Position numbers and translations under genes: made by a program. From contig JAGTTD010000019.1 of the NCBI GenBank assembly GCA_018398585.1, positions 3,695,702 to 3,759,701 on the forward strand: a DNA stretch of 64,000 bases, written 5' to 3'. A model generated the notes under the pieces. That model did no database searches, was not told the DNA's origin, and worked only from the letters and a program-made list of their open reading frames with translations. This DNA is from Simmondsia chinensis (Eukaryota; Streptophyta; Magnoliopsida; Caryophyllales; Simmondsiaceae). Below, piece after piece: positions 1 to 12,174 of the stretch. How positions within the stretch are numbered: the stretch's first letter is position 1; every line of letters starts with the position of its first letter.

Positions 1-1442
1 GTAATGTAGTCTAGCAACCTAGCAGCACGAGGGCCAAAAAGCATATAAGCACATAAGCATATAAGCAGGGCAAAGATAGTCAACTAAAGGCAAAGACATA
101 GCAGATCGCAAATAAGCCAATGAACAACTAGTCTATCAAGAGCTCGGATCGCACATAAGAGCACCAGCTCTGGACTACCCTAAAGGCCTAGAACACTAGA
201 GATAGCACAAAAGTTAGACTACCCTACTCTACTCCGCTACCTCTGCTACTCCTATGCTAACCCTTCATTGGGCTCTATCTAAGGCCATCTCCTCCCGAAG
301 GTTTAGGTGGGTGAGGTCTTCTCTGATCGTCTCCAACCATCTCTTTTTTGACCTGCCTCTCCCTCTCCTGCCTAGCGTAGTATGAGGCTGCTCGCATCTC
401 CTGACTGAAGCGGTGCTCGGTCTCCTCCTTACATGACCAAACTACCTCAAACGTTGCTATCTTAATTTGTCCTCAATGGATGCCACACCCACTTCACCTT
501 TTCTGACGTTATTCCTGATCCTATTTTTTCTTGTGCATCCGCACATCCACCGCAACATCCTCATATCCGCCACCTTCATCTTTTGTGTATGATGTTGTTT
601 CATCGTTCAACACTCCGCCTCATAGGACACGGCCGGCCTCACTACCGTCTTATTGTATCTTCCCTTTAGCTTTGAGGGAAACTTTCTATCGCAAAGTACC
701 GTTGAGGCCATTCTCCATTTATGCCATCCTACTTTAATCCGGTTGTTGACATCCTCGTCAACTTCACCGTTGTACTGTATCATGGACCCCAAGTACCTGA
801 AACACTCCTTTTTCGGTATAGTGTCCAATCCAATCTTGACGTCTTCTCTACTAGGCGTGGTGGTGGGATCGAACTTAAGCTCCATGTACTCGGTCTTGGA
901 TCTACTGAGTTGTAAGCCCTTCGATTCCAATGCTCTTCTCCACAGTTCTAGCTTCTCATTAACCTCCTCCCGTGATTCCCCCACCAGCACTATGTCATCT
1001 GCAAAAAGCATGCACCAAGGTACATCTCCTTGGATATTTCTAGTGAGCTCATCCATTACCGGAATGAACAAATAGGGGCTCAAAACAGATCCTTGGTGTA
1101 CCCCGATTGTTATCGGGAACGTGTCCGTCTCACCTTCCACTGTGCGTACCCTAGTTTGTGCATCCTCATACATGTCTCTAATGGCCCGGCTATACAGCAC
1201 GGGGATGCCTTTCCTATCCAAAACCCTCCATAACACTTTCCTTGGCACTCTATCATATGCCTTCTCCAAATCGATGAAAATCATGTGTAGGTCCTTTTGT
1301 CTCTCCATGTAGTGCTCTATCGTTGGCCTTAGGATGTGGATGGCTTCTATTGTTGATCTTTTGGGTATAAATCCGAATTAGTTCTCGAACACCTCTATCT
1401 ATTGTCATAACCTCCTATCTATGACCCGCTCCCAGAACCTCT
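1..1442 (-). mobile_element. RTE-type LINE, 5'-truncated, 3' end beyond window
   Basis: A non-LTR retrotransposon copy read on the minus strand. The longest open stretch (1308 to 607) carries reverse transcriptase blocks in order: IFIDLEKAYDRVPR, GVHQGSVLSPYLF and the catalytic CMLFADDIVLVGES, with the FADD aspartates intact. Translation continues upstream to about 1442 (WERVIDRRL, FIPKRSTIEAIHIL) but has stops, so the copy is dead and 5'-truncated there. Towards 1 the sequence matches the 3' UTR of the copy at 4268-5227 (ATATAAGC-rich), so the end lies outside the window. The protein pattern is that of plant RTE-clade LINEs. Confidence 0.9.
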
Positions 1443-1680
1443 TACCAATGTAAAGAAAAATGTAATGAGTAAAATATTCAAAAACTCCTCTGATTCAATC
1501 GCCATGAATTCTGATATCCAAAACTCGAATGGTAATTTGGCTCAGAACTCTTGAAGGATGATTCAAGTTGCCTTCAATTTTTCATCAAAAAAGAAAGTTG
1601 CCTTTAATTTCATAGTCATAACCCTTCAAATTCATAAGCTCTATTTGAAAATATCTTAACATTTGAGCTTACCGTTCAAG

Positions 1681-1815
1681 TTTTTTTTTTTTTTTTTTTT
1701 GGACAATACCAATGCCTTCTTTTGAAGGCAGGGGAAAGGGGGATGTAGGACCTCGAACACTGGATCCCGTGGGTAGCAAAGAGCCTACCCAACCATTTGG
1801 GCCAGGAGGGCTTTG
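1681..1815 (-). mobile_element. tRNA-derived SINE with poly(A) tail
   Basis: On the minus strand this 135-bp unit has an A-box-like block (ATGGTTGGGTAGGC), a B-box-like block (GTTCGAGGTCC) and a 3' poly(A) tract, seen as the T run from 1681. It is flanked by 14-bp direct repeats that differ at one base: GCTTACCGTTCAAG (1667-1680) and GCTTGCCGTTCAAG (1816-1829). The combination is that of a tRNA-headed SINE with target-site duplications. Confidence 0.82.
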
Positions 1816-1829
1816 GCTTGCCGTTCAAG

Positions 1830-3687
1830 TTCGGTGTAGAAGTCATTTTTAAATAGCTGTAATTAAATAATGAAGTAGGACCCCCCCAAAAAAAAAAGAC
1901 TAAAAATGCATGTGCATGGTAGATGAAGAATTTAAGTAGACGTTGAAAAAAATACAAGTACTAGCTTTCAATGTCATTCAGCTTCTGAGCCAAACAGTAC
2001 ATAGGTTTTTGTTTTTTTTTTTTCCTATTTTTTGATAATTAGTGAGAAAACTCGTGAATCAAAAACCGATATATCACAATAGGAGTCCCGAGAGACATAC
2101 ACATAATGTCGAAGAGGGAAAACTGACATAAAATACCCAAAGACAACTTTACAGAAGACAACCCTCCTAAAAGACTCTTAACACCAATAGCAGAAGCATA
2201 TCACGCCCGAACAAAACAAAAGCAGCGAAAGAGTTGATCCAGAGGAGCAAAGCAAGTGGGAATCAGCTAAAATTGAATTTGCTCAAGACCAAATCGAAAA
2301 TACGGTTGATCATATTGAACTTGATGTTTGGTCATCCAGACACAATATTATGTTACGATGTCCATTGTACTTAGTACACTACTTCGTGACTTTGGGTTTC
2401 GCTTCAATAAAATACTAAGTTTTGTATTGTAATTTTCTCGCTACTTATTGAAAAAAAAAATATATTATCACGATACTTCAAAATGATAATGGTATGAAAT
2501 TTTGGCCATCTCAGGTACCCGATGTAGCCATATAACATGTATATATGTACTGTTTTAAATTTTCAGTAGCATTAAGTTTGTTAAAATGTATTTTTGCAGC
2601 ATTTACTTTTATAGTAATTATTTATAACTGAGCTATCTCATAATATATTTTACATAACATCACATTTTAATCCATTGTTTTGAAACTTAAAAGGGATAAG
2701 TCATCGAAATTAATTTATGATGTGTTATTAATGCAACTTTCTTAGTTCCCGTAGGGCCCCAACTCATCACTTACAGCTAGAGTCCTTGTACCTTCTTGTA
2801 TATATTGATTAAAATGAGATATCATATATATTTTTTCCAATAAGGTGATAGATTATGCAAGATAAAATAGGCTTTGTATTTTTTCTAGTTACTAGCCGGT
2901 TAACCAACTTAACCGAGCAGAATAACACTTTACGGTGTAAACGTTAATCAAACGAGGAATGATTACTCCTAAAAATTTAAATTCTTCATATGATTACCAA
3001 ATAAACCTTTGATTCGTATAATGCAACAATGCAAGTTAAATTGACCATTGTTAGCCTTCGAGCATGTCCTACGCTTTTCTGTCTTTAAGTTTGTATTCAA
3101 ATTATCGAAAAAAACCGTAAAATAGAGCATTAATGAGAATTTGTTATACTTTGACAAAAACGCAAAGGGCAGCAGCGTGTGGATCCCACTACTGGGTTTG
3201 GCCATGTAAAGGCAGTCATTGTAGTTTTCGTATCTGTCATTAGTAGAAAATGACAATGCAACTGAACTGGGCCACGAATTGTCAAAGCACCCAGGACAAT
3301 CCGCAGCGTTACAATAATTAATTACGATAACATTAGATTAATTACAAAAAAAAATTTATATCTTTTGTTTTAAAAATAAAAAATTCTTTTCACAAATAAA
3401 AGCACTTATAAAATATTCTCACTTTTAAAAATTTATCACTTAACTACTATAAAAAAAATTTTTTTTAATCATTTTGGCCCTCAAAAGTGAGAGGAAAAAA
3501 TTTTATATTTTTCATAATAAAATTAAGAAAATTTTATATATTTAAAACATATATAATTATTTTAGTTAATTATAGTAATGATATTATAAGTTTAGAAGAT
3601 AAAAACTACTTTTAAAATTTTTACAAAAAATATTATAAAATAAAATAAAATATTTATATTGATATTATAATATTATTGCTATATAAT
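1830..3687. other. Gene-free AT-rich stretch with probable L1-type tails
   Basis: No supportable gene. At about 2020-2290 a T run followed by lysine-coding debris resembles the minus-strand 3' end of an L1-type LINE, similar in style to the better-defined copy at 14071-14523. At about 2300-2460 a short segment ends in CTACTTATTG plus poly(A) on the plus strand, like an L1 3' end. From about 3300 to 3680 the sequence is very AT-rich and nothing else is recognised. Confidence 0.4.
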
Positions 3688-4175
3688 TGATGCAGTGCGA
3701 CAGCAGGAAATTAAGGGGGATGGGAAGAAAACTACGGTTTTTCCTTTAATTTTATTAAACTCTAATAAAAATTACAGGAAAAAGATAAATTCGACTCTCA
3801 TCCTTACACTAGAGATTAGAATGAACAAATAATTCATAAAATAAATCTAAAAAATTGGCTTCCTAAACCCTAGCTACCCTTCTCTTTATATAGGGGAGGG
3901 CTTTAATTCTAATTCAAATTTTAAATCTAATCAACGGTCGAGATCGTAATCTGCATGATATGAATCAACGGTTGAGATCGCAATCCGTGTGCTCTATTTA
4001 AAAATAAATAAATAAATAAATAAAATAAAGATTTAAATCTGAATTTAAACTAATCCGAATCCTAATCAAACTCCATCTAAAATAACTAACAGCCGTGATC
4101 TTGTTCAGCCACGTCATGGGTGCTGCCAAGATGGTGACGGCTGATGCTTCTTTAGTCGAGATGGCGGCTGCATCA
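3688..4175 (-). mobile_element. Solo LTR, TGATGCAG/CTGCATCA lineage
   Basis: The ends are TGATGCAG at 3688 and CTGCATCA at 4175, perfect 8-bp inverted termini of the TG...CA type. Read on the minus strand the first 13 bases (TGATGCAGCCGCC) equal the start of the 5' LTR at 41502. There is a TATA-like CCTATATAAAG and, further on, AATAAAATTAAAGG, as in that element. Flanking 5-mers (ATAAT and TTTTT) do not match, so this may be a recombined or decayed copy. Confidence 0.7.
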
Positions 4176-4267
4176 TTTTTAAAGATGCTGCCAAAGATAA
4201 AATGACTAATGGGTCTGTTAAGTTTTAGATAGGTGCCAGAATATATAATTTTCACCATGAAAGGTTA

Positions 4268-5227
4268 AGTTCGATCTCTCCACCATGCTTAACAGAGAAG
4301 ACGTTAAGATTGGATCGGACCCTATACCGAGAAAGGAGACTTTCAGATACTTGGGATCTATGATACAGCATAACGGCAAAGTTGACGAGGAGACAACCGG
4401 ATTAATGTAGGATAGCATAAATGGAGAATGGCCTCAGCGGTACTGTGCGATAGAAAGTTTCCCTCAAAGCTAAAGGGAAGATACTATAAGACGGTAGTGA
4501 GGCCGGCCATGTCCCATGGGGCGGAGTGTAGGCGATGAAACAACATCATACACAAAAGATGAAGGTGGCGGAGATGACGATGCTGCAGTGGATATGCGGA
4601 CACACAAGAGGTGAATTGGACATGGCCTCCATTGAGGATAAATTAAGGGAGCAACATTTGAGGTGGTTTAGACATGTTAACAGGAGACCGAGCACCACTC
4701 CAGTCAGGAGCTGTGAGCAGCCCCGGATGATGCTAGGCAGGAGAGGGAGTGGTAGGCCAAAGAAGAGATAGTTGGAGACGATTAGACAAAACCTTACCCA
4801 CCAAAACCTTCGAGAGGAGATAGCCTTAGATAGAGCCCAATGGAGAGCTAGCATAGGAATAGCAGATGTAGCGGCTTAGCGCAGGGTAGTCCAGCCTTTT
4901 GTGCTATCACTAGTGTTCTAGGGCTTAGGGTAGTCCAGATTTGGCCACTTTTTTATAATCTGTTCTCTGATTGACTATCTGTTTACTGTCTATTTCTTTG
5001 CCTTTATGTGCCTAACTTTGCCCCTGCTTATATGCTTATTTGCTCTTTTGATGCTAGGCTGCAAGGCATCATTACTGCCGACAAGCATATCAGGTTGGGG
5101 GTCCTCAGAAACAGCCTCCTTTCAAGGCAGCCCCGGAAGGGCGAATGCTGTGTACATCTACCCCCCAGACCCTGCTAATGCAGAAGCCCTTTGAGACACT
5201 GGGCTGTTGTTGTTGTTGTTGGTGTTT
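4268..5227 (+). mobile_element. RTE-type LINE, 5'-truncated, complete 3' end
   Basis: The copy starts inside the RT gene (equivalent to the segment after FADD: REDVKIGSDPIPRKE) and runs through the C-terminal region to DVAA plus stop at about 4879, then a 3' UTR ending in (TTG)n at about 5205-5220. Frameshifts and stops break the frame. A 14-bp target-site duplication ACCATGAAAGGTTA flanks it (4254-4267 and 5228-5241). The terminal about 110 bp, from CAGGTTGGGGGTCC at 5092, is the tail that recurs in all the short copies and in the 5S-headed SINEs of this window. Confidence 0.92.
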
Positions 5228-5241
5228 ACCATGAAAGGTTA

Positions 5242-7950
5242 TTTTTAAGGAGTGAGTTTGAAATTTTTTTTGAACATTTTTACAGTTTTTATTGTGCATC
5301 AAAGTGTCACTTTGTCGACAATTTTCATATTATTTGATCATTAAATTTCACTTGACATTTGAACTTCTAAGATTTGCATTGGACGTACTCTTTAAGGGCC
5401 AACTTCTATACACATAATATATATATATATATATTATCAAGAACTATAACTAATAAAATCTGACACAATGCGATAACATAAGATGAATTTGATACGAAGA
5501 TAGCACGTTTTGCTTGGAGTTTTTAAAGTCAGGTTGAATTTGGATTAACCTGCTAAACCCATTTAGATTATTGGATTGAATTTGGGTTTAACCCATATAA
5601 CCCGTTTTCAAAACGCTTGACCTATATATATAGTAATATTAATTTTAACAAACATAAGTATGTCATAAATTTATTACTAGTATCAACCATGACTTGATGT
5701 GTATTATTAACATGTTTGAAAAGTTTACAAACAAGCACTTAATGAAAAAATCACCAATACAATTGCCACGAGTTATCCATTTAATAATTTAGTTGGGTAA
5801 AGGTTGAGAGTTGCTAAACTATTTAATGAATGAGTCCGGTTCGTGTTGCCTCCATTTATAAGACCACTCACATAACACAAACACGATACGACACAACACA
5901 TGCAAGCCCTACCTATAACTTGAAATCTAGACAAAGGACTACAAATTTACATTATAATTGTGAATTCTTACAAATAAATTTTAGGAACAACCATTATTAC
6001 AAAAAAAAAAAAAAAAAAAAAAAAAAGAATCCCACAACAAAGGTATGATACTAATATAATTATGGCAAGAAAGCAAAGGGCTTTGTTATCCATAAACAAT
6101 TACAATGCCAAGCTACAATTCTTTGAAGTTCTATCCTACTTACAGTTTGATCAAAATTGAAACTACTCGTGGAATTCAAAAATCTTAATTCAATAATAGA
6201 TATTTGTTTCAGGATAAATTGAGCTGGTTGCTTAGGATGAGGGTCAGATTCAATTGCCCCGAACAAGATTGAGTAGGTTCTTTAGGATAAGAGCGAGACT
6301 CAAGCTCTCGTTGGGAAGTCAATTGCTTGCACGTTTGGTCCGGGCTTACCTGCAAAACGAGCACAGCTATCAAAGGGACCCACCGGTTGGACTGCGGGAG
6401 ACCCCTCTGATACCTAAGTCAGTAAAGGTCGAGATAATAATAAATATATATGCGTAATAGAATAATTAGCATAGAGTAAATAAGAGGTGGCCCATGGAGA
6501 GCGAGAGGAGAGAGAATTGGAGGGTGGAGAATGGGGGGTGCTAGGAGAGAGACGAGGGGTCTCAGGAGAGAGTGGGTGGAAAATAGGGAGAAAGAGAGAG
6601 AGAGAGAAGGTCCCTCAAGAAGGTGGGGGAAAGAGGTTCCCGCCAGCTTAGGTTGAATGAAGGGAAAGGGCTGGTATTTATAGCAAAAGGAGAGTCGGTT
6701 GTGGCTTGGCAGCACTGTGAACGTAAGGGGTTTACTTAGTGTGAGAGGTAAAGGCAGGTGGCGAGTGAATGATTGGTTGAGTGGGTGGCAACCTTCTCTT
6801 ACGGAGGAAGCAAGGTGTACTATTGGTGGACAAGGTTGTTGGTAGCGTGCCTCATGGTGAGGGGATGGTGTTACTGGTGGAAAGGATGTGCCATGATGAG
6901 TACGCCGCCATGTATATGCCGTCATGAGGTCATATGCCGCAAGGTTGTACCGTCATATGGACCCGCGTTAGATGCTTACCGCTAGGTGTATGCCACCAAG
7001 CGTATGCTGCCAGGCCTCTCGCTAGGTGTCTGCCGTTGAGGATACACGTGTGTTGCTAGGGTCATGCCACTAGGTCTTGTGCTGCCAAGGACGACCTGCT
7101 AGCATATTTTCCCAACAATATCAAATTAGCTATCATTAATCTAACTTTTATTTACGTTTTGACACTTTTTGATCAGTTGTAACACGAAGCAACCTCGGGC
7201 AATTGAATTGATCACGAGTAACTTGGTTTCTACTTGTATTAACGTAGACAATTGGATTGCTCTTGCCCATTAGAGTTTTGAAAATTGTCTTTCTAACCTG
7301 CGGTAGTCTTTCTTTAGGTTATAACGTATTATTGCCTTTGTTTCATGCAAAAAAAAAAAAAAAAAAAGACGTATTTTTGACTTTTTGTACTTCAAAAAAA
7401 TCTATCGTAGCCCTGCCGAGCCCCTTATTATCGAAATCAGAAAATGTTTAATATAAGAGTTGGAGCTAATAAGACAAGCACTACTAAGCCCATTGGCACT
7501 TTCTGTGGTCTGATTCTTTGCCTGTTTTTTGTTTTTGTGTGTTTTGCTCTGATGTGCTCCTTGGTTGTTTATTTACTTCTGGTGTGGTTTTGGGAGTATG
7601 GTGGGAGTTAATATATTTTTATTTCTAGGTGTATTAGGTCGCTAGTTACGACTTTCATAAGGGATTCTTGTTATGTTTCCTTCATCCTTATTATGTGTGT
7701 GCTTATGGTTCTCCTTATAAGGTGTCAGTTTTTGTATCGCAAGTTCTTCTCGTTACTTACTAGAAAAATATTTTAAAATCCTACCGAACCTTTTTTTTTT
7801 CCATAGTTAGAGAGAGAACTCAAATTTAACCAAGCTTTAATTCCTTTCTTTTGACAGAAAAAGGTTTCTCGTCATATTCTTATGAATTTTATTGTAAAAG
7901 TTAGTAGTCTTTCTTCCCTTATGGAAAAATGTTCACCCATATAGAGATGT
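5242..7950. other. Gene-free stretch with LTR-like and L1-like debris
   Basis: No gene is supported. 5242-6000 is AT-rich with a TA microsatellite near 5408 and a poly(A) run at 6001-6026. 6200-7116 looks like decayed LTR material read on the minus strand: a purine-rich block, a TATA-like GCTATAAATACC near 6675, GC-richer short repeats of the kind TGCCGC/GCTAGG, and an end at CCCAACA (7110-7116). 7480-7770 resembles the 3' UTR of an L1-type LINE on the plus strand, ending near TTACTTACTAGAAAA. Predicted ORFs here show no family. Confidence 0.4.
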
Positions 7951-8029
7951 GATGCAGAATGAAAACGTGAAATCAATTTGAAGATGTCAAAAATCAAAGA
8001 GTAACTCAAAATTCTTTAACCAAATCCTT
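7951..8029 (-). mobile_element. LTR-like fragment cut by the LINE insertion
   Basis: TGATGCAGAATGAAAACGTG at 7951 is repeated with few changes at about 20525 (TGAAGCAGAATGAAAAACGT), and the similarity runs for about 70 bp. A related start, TGATGCGGGATGAAAATG, is at about 55189. These look like one end of an LTR whose termini resemble the TGATGCAG lineage. The rest may continue after the LINE at about 9750-9960, but I could not prove continuity. Confidence 0.4.
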
Positions 8030-9746
8030 ATGGGGAAGAAGATGCCTGACGAATGGCGGAAGAGCACACTGGTCCCAATTTACAAGAACAAGGGCGACAT
8101 CTAAAGTTGCTCCAACTATCGGGGGATCAAACTAATATGCCACACTCTCAAGCTGTGGGAGCGAGTCATAGAAAGGAGACTACGACAACAGACGGATGTG
8201 ACCGAAAATGAGTTCGGGTGCATACCTGGGAGATCAACAATAGAAGCCATCCACCTTTTAAGACGGACGATAGGGCAGTATAGGGAGAGACAAAAGGATC
8301 TTCACATGGTTTTCATTAATTTGGAGAAGGCATATGATAGAGTGCCAAGAGAGGTAATATGGAGGGTGTTGGGTAGGCGAGGCATCCCAATGCTTTATAT
8401 CCGGGCCATTAGGGACACGTATGAGAAGGCACATACTAATGTGCACACAGGGAAAGGGGAGACATATACTTTCCTATTACGGTTGGGGTGCACCAGGGTT
8501 CTGCCTTGAGTCCCTTTCTGTTCATTCTAGTGATGGATGAGCTCACTAGACACATCCAAGGAGAGGTACCTTGGTGTATGCTTTTTGCAGATGTCATAGT
8601 TTTGGTAGGGGACTCCCGAGCGGACATAAATGAGAAGTTGGAATTGTGGAGAGGTGCTTTAGAATCGAAGGGTTTACGGATTAGCAGATCTAAGACCGAG
8701 TACTTGGAATTCAAATTCGGTCATTCCACCACGACTAGTACAGAGGATGTCAAGATAAAATCGGAGACCGTACCGAGTAAGGAGAGTTTCAGATACCTGG
8801 GATCCATGATACACCAGAATGGTGAGGTGGATGAGGATGTCAACAACATGATTAAAGTAAGCTGGCAGAAGTGGAGGATGGCATCCGGGGTGCTTTGTGA
8901 TAGAAAATTCCCGCTAAAGCTAAAGGGAAAATACTATAGGACGGTAGTAAGACCGGCTATGTTAAATGGGGCAGAGTGTCGCCCAATGAAACAAAATCAA
9001 ACACAGAGGATGAAGGTGGCAGAGATGAGGATGCTGCGCTGGATGTGTGGCCACACAAGGAAGAATAGGATCAGGAACGATGTACTAAGAGGTAAATTGG
9101 GTATAGCCTCGATCGAGGATAAATTGAGGGAGCACCGTCTGAGATGGTTTGGACATGTTAGCAGGAGATTGACCACAGCTCTAGTCAGGAGGTGTGAACA
9201 GCTACACACTACGCTAGGCAGAAGAGGGAGGGGTGGGCCAAAGAGGAGTTGGTTGGAGACGATCCGACACGACCTAACCCACCTAAACCTAAGAGAGGAG
9301 ATGGCCTTAGATAGGGCACGATGGAGGGCTAGCACAAGGATAACGGATGTGGCAGCGTAGAATAGTGCGGCAAGTGAATGGTAGTTTAAGATTTATAGGC
9401 AGTCATAACCCCAGATAGTGCACTTATCTGCTGTTTAGTTGTTTTTCGATTACTCTGCTTTTATTAGCCATGTACTATTGGCTTTATTATATGCCTTAGT
9501 TGTCTCTTGTAGGGTATATTTATAGTGCTAGTTTTATGAGGGGTCCAAAGCTGATGCTTGTGGCTTCTATAATCTGTAGGATAGCATGTTTGCATGACGA
9601 CTCGATCTTCAGGTTGGGGGTCCGCAGAAACAGCCTCTCTTCTACCCGGAAGGGGGAAGGCTGTGTACATCCACCCCCCCCCCCTCCCCCCGACCCTGCT
9701 CGTGCAGGAGCCTCTGTGGCGCTAGGAATGTTGTTGTTGTTGTTGT
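8030..9746 (+). mobile_element. RTE-type LINE, longest copy in window, inactive
   Basis: The translation follows the RTE RT/C-terminal region: MPDEWRKSTLVPIYKNKGD, NYRGIKLICHTLKLWERVI, FGCIPGRSTIEAI, VFINLEKAYDRVPREV, then after a frameshift near 8490 PFLFILVMDELTRHI and CMLFADVIVLVGDS, through to ITDVAA and stop at 9360. The catalytic FADD is FADV, and a stop occurs at about 8102, so it cannot be active. The 3' UTR ends with CAGGTTGGGGGTCCGCAG (from 9612), a C-rich stretch and (TTG)5. The endonuclease region is missing, as in a 5'-truncated insertion. Only a 5-bp direct repeat (TATGG) was found, so the flank duplication is unresolved. An LTR-like sequence appears interrupted: 7951-8029 on the left and about 9750-9960 on the right. 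Confidence 0.92.
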
Positions 9747-10489
9747 ATGGTTTCAAGATATTTGCAATAACTTGAAACCTATAAGCAAATAGAGCAACAC
9801 AAGAATTACCTTCTAAAACCAGAGAACAATTGATTCTCCTTATAAATTCATTCCAAATAATGCCTAAAATATACACTCTAAATTACTACAAGATCAATCC
9901 CTGATCTTCAGCAAAAATTATCAGAATATTCAAGTCCCAAGTACGCTCGCTGCTGAATTCGTTTTGTTGTGCTCTCGGTAATGTGAAGCGTCCTCTTAGA
10001 TTAATAATACTTTAGCATCGGGATATTAATGTTGGTTACATAATATATACTGTGGTCCAGCCCGCATATTATAAAATCAAATAAAAAGAAAACAAATCTT
10101 GGGCTTTTAAACCCATGCATGCAATTAGGTTATATATATACATAACCCAAATTTGACTGAGATTAGGAGAGTTGCGTGGCACATAAATAACAGCAAAGTG
10201 ACGGTGGCATGAAAAAAATTAACGAGAGAAAGAGAGCGGCAGCGCGATACATCGTTCGCAAATTCCAATATTGTCGGTGAAGATCGGGGATTGATCTTGA
10301 AGCAATTTGGAGCGGGTTTTCTAGGCATTGATTGGAGTTAATTGATCAGGAGAATCAATTGTTCTTGGGCCTGGGGAGGTAATCCTTATAGCGCTCAATT
10401 TCGTTGTAGGTTTCAAGTTAGGGCAAACATCTTGAAATTATGTGTTAAAAAAATGTCTCAAAATTACTTGGCATTTTAAGAAGAGATGC

Positions 10490-11147
10490 TGTGAGGAGGC
10501 TGATTGATCGGGATGGAGCTTGATCGATCAGGAAAGTTATGTAAAAGAAAGACGCCTGCAGTGAGCGAGCCGATCGATCAGTGAAGTACCGATCGATTGG
10601 GAAGCGCGTTTTCCCAGCTCTATAAATACGGACGTAGGGTTACGTCACAATGCATCCAAATCAAAGTGAGGTATTTTCCCAAAGCAGCGCCGCCAATAAA
10701 ATTGAGTGTGAGAGAAATATTGTAATTCTTCTTTTGATTCAATAATAAAAGCTCCGATTTTCGCCCGTGGTTTTCTCCCCTTTCGATTGTAAAGGGGTTT
10801 CCACGTAAATCATTGTATCGTTTTTTTCTTGTCTCTTTTAGTCCATTTATTTCTCTTATTGTCGTGGTATTTGATTCAATTGCATACCGGGAGTATTGTT
10901 TATTTCCGCACACCATAAACGTTGTAATTGCTATTATCTATAGTGGATTTTGCGGTCGGTTTGCCCCGTGGTTTTTCCCTCTACTCTTGATGGTTTTCCA
11001 TATTATATCTGGTGTTGATTTAATTTTCGTATTTTTAATTTCATCGTTGATATTTGGTGATATTAGTGTGCCCTGTAATTTATAGCTGTTATTGATATTG
11101 GCTTGAGTGATCGATTGAAATTGGGTTTAGATGTCTAGACCCCAACA
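10490..11147 (+). mobile_element. Copia-like LTR remnant
   Basis: Contains a cluster of GATCGATC palindromes (10500-10600), a TATA-like CTCTATAAATACGG at about 10618, and the block CGATTGTAAAGGGGTTTCCA followed by CGTAAATCATTG, which matches with few changes the reverse complement of about 39860-39920. Sequences of the form CCACGTAAATC are usual in the R/U5 part of plant Ty1/copia LTRs. It ends at CCCCAACA (11140-11147). No internal region, PBS or duplication was identified, and the 5' boundary is a guess. Confidence 0.55.
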
Positions 11148-12080
11148 ATTAATATCCACTTAATGATGGAACCCTACTCATCATAGTTTATTTTAAGTTC
11201 TCTCCTATATTATTTTTTTTCTTTTACAAAATAGAATTTGTAACATATGGGCTGGATCATGATATATATTATGCACCTCACAAGTCGGATTTACAACATA
11301 TTCATAAAAAGGCCTAGCTTGCGAGACAAGTTCGTTGCTTTACCATAAACAAGTCTAAGACGAATTTCAGATGCTATTATGCCATTAAAAAGTGATGTGT
11401 AAACTTCATATTTGATTGTTAGAGTGCTATATGATCCAACTGCTAAAGTGAGTACATCTGTCCATGAAAATTTTGACCCACTTGTTAGTAATCAACTATT
11501 CAAAAGCTTAAGCTTAAGGACGAATCTAAAAGATGAGTTTTATACTCTAACAAGGCCCATGACGGGAACATCGTTGAGATTAAAGCATGAATAATATGCC
11601 AGTAAGCCTCGTTTCTTTTGTTGAATTTATTAAATATAGAGAATAAGGGTCGTGAAGATTTGAAATCGTGACCTCTCCATCAATAAGATCCTCTTTCTTT
11701 ATCATATAACCAACTATTTTAAAAGGTTAAACTAATAAATAAAGACTTAGAAATAACTGTACTCTATAACACCATCAAAATGTAAAGAGGAAAAGAAAAA
11801 GTGCGGGTATCGATAGATATCACACTCAGATCTGTTTTTCCAAATCTTAAGATTTACATGCAATTGGCCAAATCAGTGAGAAGGGAAGAAAAAAAGAAGA
11901 TGCCCTCCATTAATTATGATCACCAAACAGAAGTCGTGATGAGAAATTGCTAGCCAGTGATATTTCTCATACATCCATGAATAATTGTTACTGTAAATGC
12001 TATTGGCTGAGGTATACAGTTGGTAGTTGAGTGAATTTAAGGCACCTTTATGACACTGAGTAAGCAAAGTGCTTTTGAAA
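11148..12080. other. Upstream region of the GRP gene with a decayed TRIM fragment
   Basis: No coding region is supported. At about 11645-11790 the text runs GATTTGAAATCGTGACCTC, an AACCAACTATTTT-like block and ACTCTATAACA, in the same order as the minus-strand TRIM units at 18519-19033; it is a degenerate copy. The last few hundred bases before 12080 would hold the GRP promoter, but no element other than the TATA box is claimed. Confidence 0.4.
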
Positions 12081-12082
12081 CC

Positions 12083-12092
12083 CTATATATAT
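12083..12092 (+). promoter_or_regulatory. Probable TATA box of the glycine-rich protein gene
   Basis: CTATATATAT lies about 90 bases before the ATG at 12175, a normal spacing for a plant TATA box plus a short leader. No start-site data are available. Confidence 0.55.
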
Positions 12093-12174
12093 CAAGACAT
12101 ACATACACTAATGGGCATATCCCACAATAGCAAGTGCTCATTATTGTTAGGTACGGATTGTGTTCTCCAAAATA

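Noticed and set aside
6419..6925. 168-residue minus-strand ORF
   Set aside because: Low-complexity Ser/Pro/Leu translation of a GA-rich LTR-like stretch, no start context or family.
12160..12174. Upstream start of the glycine-rich protein
   Set aside because: It would be GTG; the ATG at 12175 gives a good signal peptide.
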